Origin: Firmicutes bacterium UBA6648
GTDB lineage: Bacteria > Bacillota > Clostridia > Peptostreptococcales > Anaerovoracaceae
DNA length: 13,409 nt
Assembly (NCBI GenBank): GCA_002455605.1
Contig: DKLE01000081.1
Span: 1-13,409 of the forward strand
Reading direction: 5' to 3'
Shown: positions 1-7,062 of the stretch, one piece after another
Layout of the letters: every line of letters begins with the position of its first letter
Position numbering within the stretch: position 1 is the stretch's first letter
Notes under the pieces: model-generated
The model's database searches: none
Seen by the model: the letters and a program-made list of their open reading frames with translations, nothing else
What the model was told of the DNA's origin: nothing
Position numbers and translations under genes: made by a program

Positions 1-7
1 TTTCCAT
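1..7 (-). CDS. start of a further gene, cut by the window edge
   Basis: An ATG on the minus strand at 7-5 is preceded by a consensus AGGAGG (22-17) with a 9-nt spacer, so a gene almost certainly starts here and runs off the left edge. Only Met-Glu and part of a third codon are visible, so the product cannot be read. In many Firmicutes the gene after rapZ is yvcK/glmR, then whiA. By synteny alone this would be a YvcK-like protein, but that is inference. Confidence 0.45.
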
Positions 8-44
8 TAGTATTTTCCTCCTAAATTAATAAATAAAATTTCAG

Positions 45-64
45 CATGGCCAATCTCAGCCATG
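45..64 (-). repeat. inverted repeat between rapZ and the next gene
   Basis: Six-base arms (CATGGC 45-50 and GCCATG 59-64) enclose an 8-nt loop. On the minus strand the stem is followed by CTGAAATTTTATTT, and three more A-T pairs can form across a bulge. It lies in the 82-nt gap between the rapZ stop and the next ribosome binding site. It could be a weak attenuator or an mRNA-processing hairpin. The T run is short and broken, so a true terminator is doubtful. Confidence 0.3.
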
Positions 65-89
65 AAACTAGCCAATATATAGTATACCA

Positions 90-935
90 CTAGAGGTCCC
101 TATGCTCAATAGTTATTCGCAAACCTTGCTCTTTAAATTTCTTTGCAAATACATTGGCCATGGTCACAGAGCGATGCTGCCCGCCTGTACAGCCAAAAGC
201 AAGATTCAAATGATATTTTCCTTCTCTTATATAGCATGGGATCATCTCCGTAATCAGCTTGTCAACCGAATTAATAAAGCTCTGACTTTCGGGAAATTTC
301 AATACATAATCCTGAATCTTTTTACTGTTCCCCGTTAACTTCTTTAGGCTGGGTACATAATACGGATTTGGGATGAATCTCATATCAAAAACCATATCTG
401 CCTCCAGAGGAATTCCATGTTTAAATCCAAAAGAAGAAATATTTATTATAAAGCCAATGTCTTCACCCTTGGTAAAAATATCCTTTATCTCTTCTCTGAG
501 CTTGGCGGATTTCATATTAGACGTATCTATGACAAAATCAGATATGCTTCTGATTTCCTTTAGAACCTCCCGCTCTCTTTTCAGTCCGGACAGGGTTTCC
601 CCTCCCTCTGCTAATGGATGCTGCCGCCTGGTCTCATTAAACCTTCTTATCAACACTTCATCGGATGCCTCTAAGAACAGAACTTTATAATTGAGCCCCA
701 TCAGCTTCAGATCCTGCAGACAAGGTTTTATCTCATCAAAAAATTCCCCACCCCGAATGTCTGTAACAAAAGCAACCTTCTCAATGGAGCTTCTTTCACT
801 CATCGCTAAAGTTATGAAATTTTTAATCAGAGCCGGCGGCATATTATCAATACAATAATAACCTAAATCCTCTAAGCAGTTAGCCGCCTGGGATTTTCCC
901 GCTCCGGATAATCCTGTTATAATTACTGCTTCCAT
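90..935 (-). CDS. rapZ: RapZ/YvcJ family nucleotide-binding protein
   Basis: Cytoplasmic P-loop NTPase of the RapZ (YvcJ) family, 281 residues, close to the usual length. The N-terminal domain begins with a Walker A, GLSGAGKS, at residues 8-15, and has a TDIRGG segment near 58-63. The C-terminal domain carries family motifs: FDMRFIPNPYY at about 183-193, GCTGGQHRSV at 248-257, and HRD at 278-280 just before the stop. In enterobacteria RapZ senses glucosamine-6-phosphate and guides RNase E to the sRNA GlmZ. Firmicutes lack that sRNA; B. subtilis YvcJ hydrolyses GTP and affects competence, so the role here is uncertain, probably linked to envelope precursor supply. The start lies 7 nt after the PHP gene stop, with AAAGGA about 12 nt upstream, a rather long spacing. 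It is the last complete gene of the murB-PHP-rapZ run. Confidence 0.95.
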   Translation of the reverse strand: MEAVIITGLSGAGKSQAANCLEDLGYYCIDNMPPALIKNFITLAMSERSSIEKVAFVTDIRGGEFFDEIKPCLQDLKLMGLNYKVLFLEASDEVLIRRFNETRRQHPLAEGGETLSGLKREREVLKEIRSISDFVIDTSNMKSAKLREEIKDIFTKGEDIGFIINISSFGFKHGIPLEADMVFDMRFIPNPYYVPSLKKLTGNSKKIQDYVLKFPESQSFINSVDKLITEMIPCYIREGKYHLNLAFGCTGGQHRSVTMANVFAKKFKEQGLRITIEHRDL

Positions 936-942
936 TGTAGCT

Positions 943-1722
943 TTATATCCTTTCTATATTAACAATTCTGGCTAAATCAATACCGGCTTTTATGGCTCGA
1001 TCCAGACCACCTTCAAAATCACCCACCCTGCTGGGATGATGCGCATCACTGCTTATTATAAAACCAACGCCGGTAAGTGCCGCAGTCTTAATCTCTTCCA
1101 CCGTCAGATTGGCATGCCAGGTACTGATTTCCATCAGTGTCCCCTGTTGGTCACACGCCTTTGCCAGTTCCAATATGTCAAAAGGGCCCTTGTCTCCCGG
1201 ATGAGTCAATATCTTTAAATTATTTTCATAAATCGCCTTTACGGTCATTTCCGTATTTTTAGCCCGAAGTTTTTTCACATTTGTGGAATCTGTTGAATTT
1301 TCTCGGTGATTCTTTCTTTTACGCTTGTCCAAAAAATTGCTTATGCAGTACCCGTTAAAAACTCCGTAATGATAGCCTGCTATCACGATATCATACTGAC
1401 TGAATTCTTCCGGTCTGATATCCAAATAATTTCCTTTATTTATAACGTTGGCTTCAACACCTAAGCAAATATCTATCTCTGGAAATTCTTTTTTTAATTG
1501 TTCGATCTCTGCTCTCATCTTAGGTACGGCACTTCTTTTGATCCCATAAGTTAAATGTCCCGGCCCGTGATCCGTGATGGCAATTTTACTTAAGCCTCTG
1601 TCTAAAGCCGCTGACACATTATCTCTTATTGTTCCTTTTCCATGAGAAAATATAGTATGTGTGTGTAAATCATAGGTCATCCTATATCCCCTGTATATTT
1701 TAATATCTTTATCTTCTCTCAT
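943..1722 (-). CDS. PHP-domain metal-dependent phosphatase
   Basis: Soluble PHP-domain protein of 259 residues. All metal-binding motifs are present in order: HTH (H20, H22), TDHG (D51, H52), GVE (E90), GYHYG (H118), THPG (H174) and SDAHHP (D226, H228). This is the pattern of the trinuclear site of stand-alone PHP phosphatases (YcdX/histidinol-phosphatase-like). The substrate is not known. The location between murB and rapZ is a common clostridial arrangement and argues for a cell-wall or sugar-phosphate link rather than histidine synthesis, as no his genes are near. Start: the Met at 1722 has AGAGG with a 7-nt spacer. A second Met at 1680, five residues before the first metal His, also has an acceptable site (AGGGG, 7 nt) and fits the family's usual start, so the first 14 residues may not be translated. 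Confidence 0.88.
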   Translation of the reverse strand: MREDKDIKIYRGYRMTYDLHTHTIFSHGKGTIRDNVSAALDRGLSKIAITDHGPGHLTYGIKRSAVPKMRAEIEQLKKEFPEIDICLGVEANVINKGNYLDIRPEEFSQYDIVIAGYHYGVFNGYCISNFLDKRKRKNHRENSTDSTNVKKLRAKNTEMTVKAIYENNLKILTHPGDKGPFDILELAKACDQQGTLMEISTWHANLTVEEIKTAALTGVGFIISSDAHHPSRVGDFEGGLDRAIKAGIDLARIVNIERI

Positions 1723-1746
1723 TCGAATGCCTCTCTTACTATTGTA

Positions 1747-2679
1747 TCAATCCCCTAAAATCCGTACTTCTGGTTCAAGCCTGACGCCAAATTTATCAAA
1801 GACTGTATTTTGTATCAACTTCATCAGTCTTAAGATATCTGTTGCCGTAGCCCCTCCATTATTTACGATAAAACCCGCATGAAGGGGAGACACCTGCGCT
1901 CCGCCTACGCTGAGTCCTTTCAGGCCGGAATCCTGTATTAATTTCCCTGCGAAGTACCCTTCTGGCCTCTTAAAGAAGCTTCCTGCACTTGGCAGATTAA
2001 CCGGCTGTTTTTGGTTTCTCCTGTCCATCAATTCTTTCATTTGAGCAGCAATTGCACTTTTTTCTCCGGCTTTCAATTGGAAATCAGCACTGATTATAAT
2101 ATCTCCGCTGTCCTGAAAAGTACTGTACCGATATCCCAGCCTCATATCTTCTTTGGAAATTTCATATTCTCTGGCCCCATCTCTTGAAATAGCTCGAACG
2201 GATACAATGATATCCTTAATCTCGCCGCCATAGGCTCCTGCATTCATGAACACGCCGCCTCCTACACTTCCGGGTATGCCACTGGCAAATTCCATACCGG
2301 AAAGTCCATACTCCATGGCCTCTTTTGCTGCCGCAGAAATCCTTGCCCCCGCATAAGCGGTGATTCTGTCACCTTTCACTTGAACTGAATTAAAAGCTTC
2401 ACCCAGCTTAATTACTATGCCTCTGTATCCTCCATCCTTTACCAGGATATTGGAGCCATTCCCCAGCAAGATATGAGGGACCGCCTCTGTTGTTAATAAA
2501 CATAAGACTTCTTTTAATTCGGATGGATTTTCCACTATTATCATAGCATCTGCATTGCCGCCTGTTCTAAATGATGTATATTTACTCATAGAAGCGTTTT
2601 CAATAATGCGTTCTTTATCTATAAATTCTTTCAATTTTAAACATAAACTATCTCTATTAATCTGCTCTTCAGATTTCAT
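1747..2679 (-). CDS. murB: UDP-N-acetylenolpyruvoylglucosamine reductase MurB
   Basis: FAD- and NADPH-dependent reductase that turns UDP-GlcNAc-enolpyruvate into UDP-MurNAc in peptidoglycan precursor synthesis (cytoplasm), 310 residues. Visible motifs (numbered from the start chosen here): TSFRTGGNAD near 35-44 and LGNGSNILV near 72-80 for FAD binding; ASGIPGSVGGG near 132-142; YRYSTF near 183-188; PSAGSFFKRP near 230-239 with the proton-donor Ser234; and the C-terminal LEPEV with the catalytic Glu302. The FAD domain, substrate domain and C-terminal block are all intact. The reading frame is open to 2706, but the ATG at 2679 is preferred because GGAGGA lies 9 nt upstream. The gene overlaps the end of the AI-2E-family gene by 11 bp, which suggests translational coupling. 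The single-Tyr-loop form fits the Gram-positive (type II) enzymes. Confidence 0.95.
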   Translation of the reverse strand: MKSEEQINRDSLCLKLKEFIDKERIIENASMSKYTSFRTGGNADAMIIVENPSELKEVLCLLTTEAVPHILLGNGSNILVKDGGYRGIVIKLGEAFNSVQVKGDRITAYAGARISAAAKEAMEYGLSGMEFASGIPGSVGGGVFMNAGAYGGEIKDIIVSVRAISRDGAREYEISKEDMRLGYRYSTFQDSGDIIISADFQLKAGEKSAIAAQMKELMDRRNQKQPVNLPSAGSFFKRPEGYFAGKLIQDSGLKGLSVGGAQVSPLHAGFIVNNGGATATDILRLMKLIQNTVFDKFGVRLEPEVRILGD

Positions 2680-3904
2680 CCAGCCAGTTCCTCCCTGCTT
2701 CATCATAATAACTTAAATCTTTATACATATCTACACTTACGGGTAAGTTCTTCTTTTTCAGCTTACTGTCCACCATTCTGCTGAAGTACGCATAAAATAT
2801 GGCAAAAATAGGTATTCCCAAGATCATTCCTGCAAATCCAAATAAGCCTCCGCCCACAAGGATGGCAAACATTACCCAGAAACTTGGAAGCCCTGTGGAA
2901 TCTCCTAAAATTTTAGGTCCAATGATATTTCCGTCCACCTGCTGCAATATAAATATAAAGATTACAAAGTATACTGCCTGAATAGGACTAGCCGTTAAAA
3001 TAATAATCGTTGACGGAATGGCACCAATAAACGGTCCGAAAAAGGGAATGATGTTGGTTACACCGATAATCACACTAATCAGCATGATATACGGCATGTG
3101 AAGTATTGTCATCGCGACAAAACAGATCACTCCTATAATTGCCGAATCTATCAGTTTACCGCTTATAAAAGCACTGAAAGTTTTATTAATAAAGTTCATT
3201 TCTCTTATAAGCATACGTGCATTTTCTTTTTTTAAAACAGCATAAGTTAATTTTTTGCTTTGTGCTTTAAATATTTCCTTGCTGTTTAAAAAGTATATGC
3301 AGATTATTATTCCGATAACAAAATCTTTTAAAAATCTCATTAAATCAATTAAACCAGTAGATACCTGTGCCGCAAAAGTCAACAACCATGGCAACACTTC
3401 ATTCTGCAGCCAATCATTTAATTTGTCGGTATAATCTCCCATAAGCATTTTAAGGGCATCATTTACTTCCTTATTGGAAGACAGCTTTGTCTCCGCCCAA
3501 GCAAAAAAATCTTTAAAGCTGTCCGGCGCAGTTCGAACCAGATTTATTAAACTTTCCAGCATTTGCGGAAGTACCATGCTTACTAAACCGCCTACTACTA
3601 CAAAGGCAATGATCATAGTGATAGTAGTGCTCAACACTCTGGAAAAAGTAAGCGCTTTTACCCGGCCTAACATACCCGAAGATACCTTATATATGCGTTT
3701 CGTACAATAATTGTATACAGGACAAAGCAAATAGGCAATAACTAATCCATATACAAAAGGCATTAATATTTGAAAAACCAAATGAACGCTGCCCAGTAAT
3801 CCCTTCATTCTAAATATTGCAAAAAAGAACAAGATTGTAGAACATAAAACAATAAAAGCTGTCATCCCCCATTTTATATAGGGGCTATTACAATTCATCT
3901 TCAT
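2669..3904 (-). CDS. AI-2E family transporter (PF01594-like membrane protein)
   Basis: Polytopic membrane protein of 411 residues, the usual length for the AI-2E transporter family. Two hydrophobic helices lie near residues 13-32 and 42-62 and another near 92-113, followed by a soluble, charged central region (about 125-175) and a cluster of helices from about 190 to 375. Family hallmarks are NIIPFFGPFIG near 284-294 and VDGNIIGPKILG near 323-334, followed by a Gly-rich segment. Members have been linked to autoinducer-2 export or Na+/H+ exchange; the substrate here cannot be told from sequence. It is the first gene of the run leading into murB, with GGAG 6 nt before the chosen ATG. An extended -10 promoter and palindrome precede it. 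The name should not be read as evidence of quorum sensing: no luxS is visible. Confidence 0.88.
   Translation of the reverse strand: MKMNCNSPYIKWGMTAFIVLCSTILFFFAIFRMKGLLGSVHLVFQILMPFVYGLVIAYLLCPVYNYCTKRIYKVSSGMLGRVKALTFSRVLSTTITMIIAFVVVGGLVSMVLPQMLESLINLVRTAPDSFKDFFAWAETKLSSNKEVNDALKMLMGDYTDKLNDWLQNEVLPWLLTFAAQVSTGLIDLMRFLKDFVIGIIICIYFLNSKEIFKAQSKKLTYAVLKKENARMLIREMNFINKTFSAFISGKLIDSAIIGVICFVAMTILHMPYIMLISVIIGVTNIIPFFGPFIGAIPSTIIILTASPIQAVYFVIFIFILQQVDGNIIGPKILGDSTGLPSFWVMFAILVGGGLFGFAGMILGIPIFAIFYAYFSRMVDSKLKKKNLPVSVDMYKDLSYYDEAGRNWLDEI
2689..2694 (-). promoter_or_regulatory. murB ribosome binding site inside the upstream gene
   Basis: GGAGGA on the minus strand, 9 nt before the ATG at 2679. 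No good site precedes the two in-frame ATGs at 2706 and 2703, so this site decides the murB start. It lies within the last codons of the AI-2E-family gene. Confidence 0.7.
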
Positions 3905-3936
3905 AAATTACTCCACATTACTTTACTTAAAAAATA

Positions 3937-3957
3937 AATTTATATTCAATATAAATT
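3937..3957. repeat. perfect palindrome, possible operator, upstream of the AI-2E/murB operon
   Basis: AATTTATATT (3937-3946) and AATATAAATT (3948-3957) are perfect 10-base inverted arms around a single C. The element overlaps the end of the predicted -10 box and covers the expected transcription start of the minus-strand operon. A dimeric repressor site is a reasonable reading. The element is all A/T except its centre, so chance in AT-rich DNA is not excluded. Confidence 0.4.
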
Positions 3958-3963
3958 ATAACA
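3955..3963 (-). promoter_or_regulatory. extended -10 promoter of the AI-2E-murB-PHP-rapZ run
   Basis: The minus strand reads TGTTATAAT: a consensus TATAAT (3960-3955) with the TG of an extended -10. No good -35 is seen at 16-18 nt, which is tolerated for extended -10 promoters. It would start transcription about 45 nt before the ATG at 3904. Confidence 0.5.
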
Positions 3964-4107
3964 TATTTTTTATCATTCAACATTACTTTATCTTCTCAGT
4001 GGTCCTCTTTTTCCCAGTTATTTCTTGTCTCTTTATCTTTACAACAAATAATTTATATTATTTAACAAAATTTTAATAATTTTTTTGTATATTTATAAAA
4101 TTTCTTC

Positions 4108-4136
4108 TTGATTTTTATAAATAAAAAGCGTCTAAT
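4108..4136 (+). promoter_or_regulatory. predicted argG promoter
   Basis: TTGATT (4108-4113) and TCTAAT (4131-4136) are separated by exactly 17 nt, a plausible housekeeping promoter (4/6 and 5/6 matches). Transcription would start near 4143, giving a leader of about 50 nt before argG. Confidence 0.5.
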
Positions 4137-4147
4137 TTTTTTCAATT

Positions 4148-4165
4148 AATGAATAATTAATACTT
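4148..4165 (+). promoter_or_regulatory. possible ArgR/AhrC operator (ARG box) before argG
   Basis: One perfect half site TGAAT (4150-4154) is followed by an AT spacer and a poor second half (AATAC instead of ATTCA), in the 18-bp ARG-box layout. It sits just downstream of the predicted argG start point, where the arginine repressor would block transcription. Only one half fits well, in AT-rich DNA. Confidence 0.3.
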
Positions 4166-4194
4166 TTTATGTATAAATTTTAGGAGGCAACAAA

Positions 4195-5463
4195 ATGAGT
4201 AAAGAGAAAATCGTATTGGCCTATTCCGGAGGCCTGGACACTTCCATTATCTTAACCTGGCTTAAGGAAAATTATAATTGCGATGTTATAGCTGTATGCT
4301 GCAATGCCGGACAAAAAGAAGACTATGATGCAATAGAAAAGAAAGCATATGCAACAGGAGCTTCCAAGGCGTACATATTAGACATCAAGGAAGAATTCGT
4401 GAAGGATTACATCTGGCCAACCTTGAAAGCCGGAGCCATATACGAAAATGATTATTTATTGGGTACCTCTATGGCAAGACCATTAATGGCGAAAAAACTC
4501 GTAGAAGTAGCCGAGGCTGAAGGTGCTTTCATCATTGCTCATGGCTGCACCGGCAAAGGCAATGATCAAGTGCGTTTTGAAACCACTATTAAAGCACTTA
4601 ATCCGGCCATTAAAATTATTGCCCCATGGCGAACATGGGATTTAGAATCCAGAGAAGATTTAATTGATTATGCCAAGGCACATAATATTCCTATTTCACA
4701 GACCACAGAAAAAATCTACTCCAGGGATGAAAACATCTGGCACATCAGCCACGAAGGAGGAAATCTTGAAAATCCCTGGAATGAACATAAAGATGATATT
4801 CACGTTTTAAGTGTTCCTATCGAACAAGCACCTGATCAGCCTACGTTTGTTGAGATCGAATTTGAACAGGGTATTCCTGTGGCAGTTGACGGCGAAAAAA
4901 TGAATGCCGTAAAAGTACTGGAAACGTTAAACACTCTGGGCAGTGCAAATGGAGTGGGAACGATAGACATTATCGAAAATCGTCTCGTGGGAATGAAATC
5001 CAGAGGAGTATATGAAACGCCAGGGGGAACTATTCTTTATAAAGCTCATACTGCACTGGAAAAGCTCATCCTTGACAGAGATACCATGCAGTATAAAAAT
5101 ATTGTTGCTCAAAAATATGCTCAGCTGGTATACGACGGATTATGGTTTACGCCAGTAAGAGAAGCCATTGCTGCGTTTGTTGATTCCACTCAACAATCGG
5201 TTACAGGTACCGTTAAGCTGAAGCTTTACAAAGGCAGCGCTGTTCCTGTAGCATCAAAATCCCTCTATTCTCTTTACAGCGAAGAATTTGCGACCTTCAG
5301 CAAGGATGAGGTATACGATCAAAGCGATGCGGAAGGCTTTATTAATCTGTTCTCTCTGCCTTTGAAGATCAGAGCCATTCAAAAACAGCAGCTTTCCGGT
5401 GAAATAAAAGGAGCAGGCAATTTAGAAAAGAAAATATTAAAAGGCGGGGATTTTATCCGATAA
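4195..5463 (+). CDS. argG: argininosuccinate synthase
   Basis: Cytoplasmic ligase that joins citrulline and aspartate, using ATP, to make argininosuccinate in arginine synthesis; 422 residues, slightly longer than the roughly 400 of many homologues. The N-terminal ATP pyrophosphatase motif AYSGGLDTS is at 9-17, GTSMARP at 90-96, and the citrulline/aspartate-binding GCTGKGNDQVRFE block at 117-129. The C-terminal multimerisation domain is complete and the extra length is at its end. AGGAGG lies 7 nt before the ATG. The gene is alone: a predicted promoter and possible ARG box precede it, and a strong hairpin terminator follows at once. Its usual partner argH is not adjacent in this window. Regulation by an arginine repressor is plausible but not shown. 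Confidence 0.97.
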   Translation: MSKEKIVLAYSGGLDTSIILTWLKENYNCDVIAVCCNAGQKEDYDAIEKKAYATGASKAYILDIKEEFVKDYIWPTLKAGAIYENDYLLGTSMARPLMAKKLVEVAEAEGAFIIAHGCTGKGNDQVRFETTIKALNPAIKIIAPWRTWDLESREDLIDYAKAHNIPISQTTEKIYSRDENIWHISHEGGNLENPWNEHKDDIHVLSVPIEQAPDQPTFVEIEFEQGIPVAVDGEKMNAVKVLETLNTLGSANGVGTIDIIENRLVGMKSRGVYETPGGTILYKAHTALEKLILDRDTMQYKNIVAQKYAQLVYDGLWFTPVREAIAAFVDSTQQSVTGTVKLKLYKGSAVPVASKSLYSLYSEEFATFSKDEVYDQSDAEGFINLFSLPLKIRAIQKQQLSGEIKGAGNLEKKILKGGDFIR

Positions 5464-5470
5464 CATAAAA

Positions 5471-5497
5471 AGAACTGATAAAAAATCAGTTCTTTTT
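5471..5497. terminator. bidirectional terminator between argG and the Fic gene
   Basis: AGAACTGAT (5471-5479), loop AAAAA, then ATCAGTTCT (5485-5493) form a perfect 9-bp stem, followed by a run of T on the plus strand. A-rich sequence before the stem gives a T run on the minus strand as well. It sits between the convergent stops of argG and the Fic-fold gene and should serve both. Confidence 0.9.
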
Positions 5498-6229
5498 TTA
5501 TTCTTCTGTTTCCGCTGTAAGCTGCAATATGACATCCAACTTGTTGAAAACCCCTCTTTCAATTGCTTTATAAAAGGGTTCTATTTTTTTATACTTTAAA
5601 TAATCTATAATTATGTTATTATATTCCGATTCACTTAAGCGCAGTTCAAATATAGGATATCCATCCCTCATCAGGGAATAATACATAGCTAATCTGGCAG
5701 TGGATTCCGAATTTCGTTGAAATGGATAGATTTCAATTAATTTGTTATGTAAATGTGCTGCCTTAAGAAGCTTATTTCCCTGGAATTGCTGATCAGCACT
5801 ATAAGTCCATCTGATGAGCTCATTCATCAACTCCTTTATATCCTGCCAATGAGGCGGGTTATAGTCGAGAGTATACAGTATAGGATTGTTCCTCCTCCAA
5901 ATGGGACCTTCGGTACCGCAACTTACATCATGGATGTCTTCAAGTATTTTAAGGCTGATATCACTTTCCATTTCCATCAGATTCTCCATAAAGAAAAGTG
6001 TTTCAATATAATTCTCTATGGCCTGATGATCTTCCACTGTGCCTTCAACTACAAATTCTCCCTCTAAGATACGCCTCACTTGCTCTTTTGTTATAATGCT
6101 GCCATCCAAATGAAGTGACGTATATATCAGCTCACAAAAATCCATTTTTTTAATTTGCTGTCTCATCTCTATGCTATACGGTTTTCTGTCATCTAAAATC
6201 TTTTTCTTTTTCAAAATATCTTGATACAT
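5498..6229 (-). CDS. Fic-fold protein with a degenerate catalytic motif
   Basis: 243-residue soluble protein. Residues 33-57 resemble the N-terminal helix of self-inhibited Fic proteins; 108-142 match the segment carrying the target-binding flap (GPIWRRN, then PPHWQDIKELMNEL); 156-192 match the core (AAHLHNKLIEIYPF, TARL, RDGYP). The core motif, normally HPFxDGNGRxxR, reads YPFQRNSESTARL at 168-180. The catalytic His is Tyr168, the acidic metal ligand is replaced, and the Gly-Asn-Gly-Arg phosphate-binding loop is gone, while flanking structural residues remain. The frame is intact. Fic enzymes transfer AMP or other nucleotide groups to target side chains; this one should be inactive for that, and may be a binding protein or use other chemistry (inference). 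GGAGGT lies 6 nt before the ATG. It diverges from mgtC. No small antitoxin gene is adjacent. Confidence 0.82.
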   Translation of the reverse strand: MYQDILKKKKILDDRKPYSIEMRQQIKKMDFCELIYTSLHLDGSIITKEQVRRILEGEFVVEGTVEDHQAIENYIETLFFMENLMEMESDISLKILEDIHDVSCGTEGPIWRRNNPILYTLDYNPPHWQDIKELMNELIRWTYSADQQFQGNKLLKAAHLHNKLIEIYPFQRNSESTARLAMYYSLMRDGYPIFELRLSESEYNNIIIDYLKYKKIEPFYKAIERGVFNKLDVILQLTAETEE

Positions 6230-6266
6230 ATCTTGACCTCCGTATACGAATAAAAAATACTTTCTT

Positions 6267-6295
6267 TTGTATATATTAACACATTATGATACAAT
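6267..6295. promoter_or_regulatory. overlapping divergent promoter elements, fic and mgtC
   Basis: On the plus strand TTGTAT (6267-6272) and TACAAT (6290-6295) are 17 nt apart and could drive mgtC. On the minus strand TTGTAT (6294-6289) and TACAAA (6271-6266) are also 17 nt apart and could drive the Fic gene. The two thus share the same DNA, built on a TTGTAT...ATACAA inverted repeat. The -35 matches are only 3/6. Confidence 0.35.
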
Positions 6296-6330
6296 TACAT
6301 ATACTTAAATATTATCTATTCAATATAAAA

Positions 6331-6334
6331 GGAG
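6331..6334 (+). promoter_or_regulatory. mgtC ribosome binding site
   Basis: AAAAGGAG ending at 6334 lies 8 nt before the ATG at 6343. This selects that ATG over the in-frame ATG at 6286, which has no purine-rich site before it and would add 19 residues overlapping the promoter. Confidence 0.65.
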
Positions 6335-6342
6335 TTGCGATT

Positions 6343-7041
6343 ATGCAGGCATTTCAATTACCCGCTTATTTTTACGATGTAAATATCATTTCGGTTACAA
6401 TCCGGCTTCTGCTTGCGGTTTTTTTTGGAGGCATCATTGGGTTGGAGAGAGGTTCCAACAACCATCCCGCCGGCTTCAGAACACATATTTTAGTTTGTGT
6501 AGGCTCCACACTAGCTATGCTTACCGATCAATACATCTGCCAAACTCTTGCTGCAAATGCGGATCCGGCTCGTTTAGGTGCACAGGTTATTACCGGTGTG
6601 GGTTTTCTTGGAGTAGGTACTATTTTTGTTACCGGAAAGCATAAAATAAAAGGACTTACTACCGCAGCTGGTCTTTGGGCTTCTGCATGCCTGGGTCTCG
6701 CTTTGGGAATCGGTTTTTATTCCGGAGCATTAATTGCCGGAATACTCATATTTGTCAGTCTTGCTCTTCTGCCTAGAGTAGAAAATTACTTCTACCAAAA
6801 TGCGCGGATGATTAATTTGTATGTTGAAATGGACTCTTTGCAAAATTTTAAAGATTTTGTATCTAAAATAAAAAGTATGGGTATAACAGTTTTAGAAACC
6901 CATGTCAGCAGTTCCGGTCCTGTTGTTTCAAACGGCATGGCTTTCCACCTTTCGATTAAGCTGCCAAAGACCTTAAAGTTTGAAGAAGTCAATATGATGT
7001 TCTGTGGCTTTAAAGGAATGCTCTTGTTAGAAGAAATTTAA
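6343..7041 (+). CDS. MgtC/SapB family membrane protein
   Basis: 232-residue inner-membrane protein of the MgtC/SapB family. The N-terminal part has about four or five hydrophobic helices between residues 15 and 145 with the family motifs: GLERG at 33-37, AGFRTH at 43-48, GVGFLGVG at 85-92 and GLTTAAGLWASA at 104-115. The soluble C-terminal part (about 157-232) has the alternating strand/helix pattern of an ACT-like domain. In pathogens MgtC supports growth at low Mg2+ by acting on the F1Fo ATP synthase; homologues in free-living bacteria are less understood. It is the first gene of a tight three-gene unit. No Mg2+-responsive leader fits in the short upstream region. Confidence 0.88.
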   Translation: MQAFQLPAYFYDVNIISVTIRLLLAVFFGGIIGLERGSNNHPAGFRTHILVCVGSTLAMLTDQYICQTLAANADPARLGAQVITGVGFLGVGTIFVTGKHKIKGLTTAAGLWASACLGLALGIGFYSGALIAGILIFVSLALLPRVENYFYQNARMINLYVEMDSLQNFKDFVSKIKSMGITVLETHVSSSGPVVSNGMAFHLSIKLPKTLKFEEVNMMFCGFKGMLLLEEI

Positions 7042-7062
7042 ATAAAAATGTGAGGTGATACT

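Noticed and set aside
2680..2706. A nine-residue N-terminal extension of MurB
   Set aside because: No purine-rich site precedes the ATGs at 2706/2703, whereas GGAGGA is well placed for the ATG at 2679.
2669..3904. Quorum sensing by autoinducer-2
   Set aside because: The AI-2E family name is historic. No luxS, lsr or other AI-2 gene is visible, and the operon context is cell-wall synthesis.
3905..4194. A T-box, riboswitch or small RNA upstream of argG
   Set aside because: No T-box GGTGG-type core, no riboswitch core and no strong hairpin with a T run is present. The region holds two promoters and a palindrome in very AT-rich DNA.
5498..6229. The Fic gene as half of a toxin-antitoxin pair
   Set aside because: No small antitoxin ORF is adjacent, the protein has its own N-terminal helix, and the toxin active site is destroyed.
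6286..6342. A 19-residue N-terminal extension of MgtC from the earlier ATG
   Set aside because: There is no ribosome binding site before the ATG at 6286, it overlaps the predicted promoter, and the ATG at 6343 has AAAAGGAG at proper spacing.
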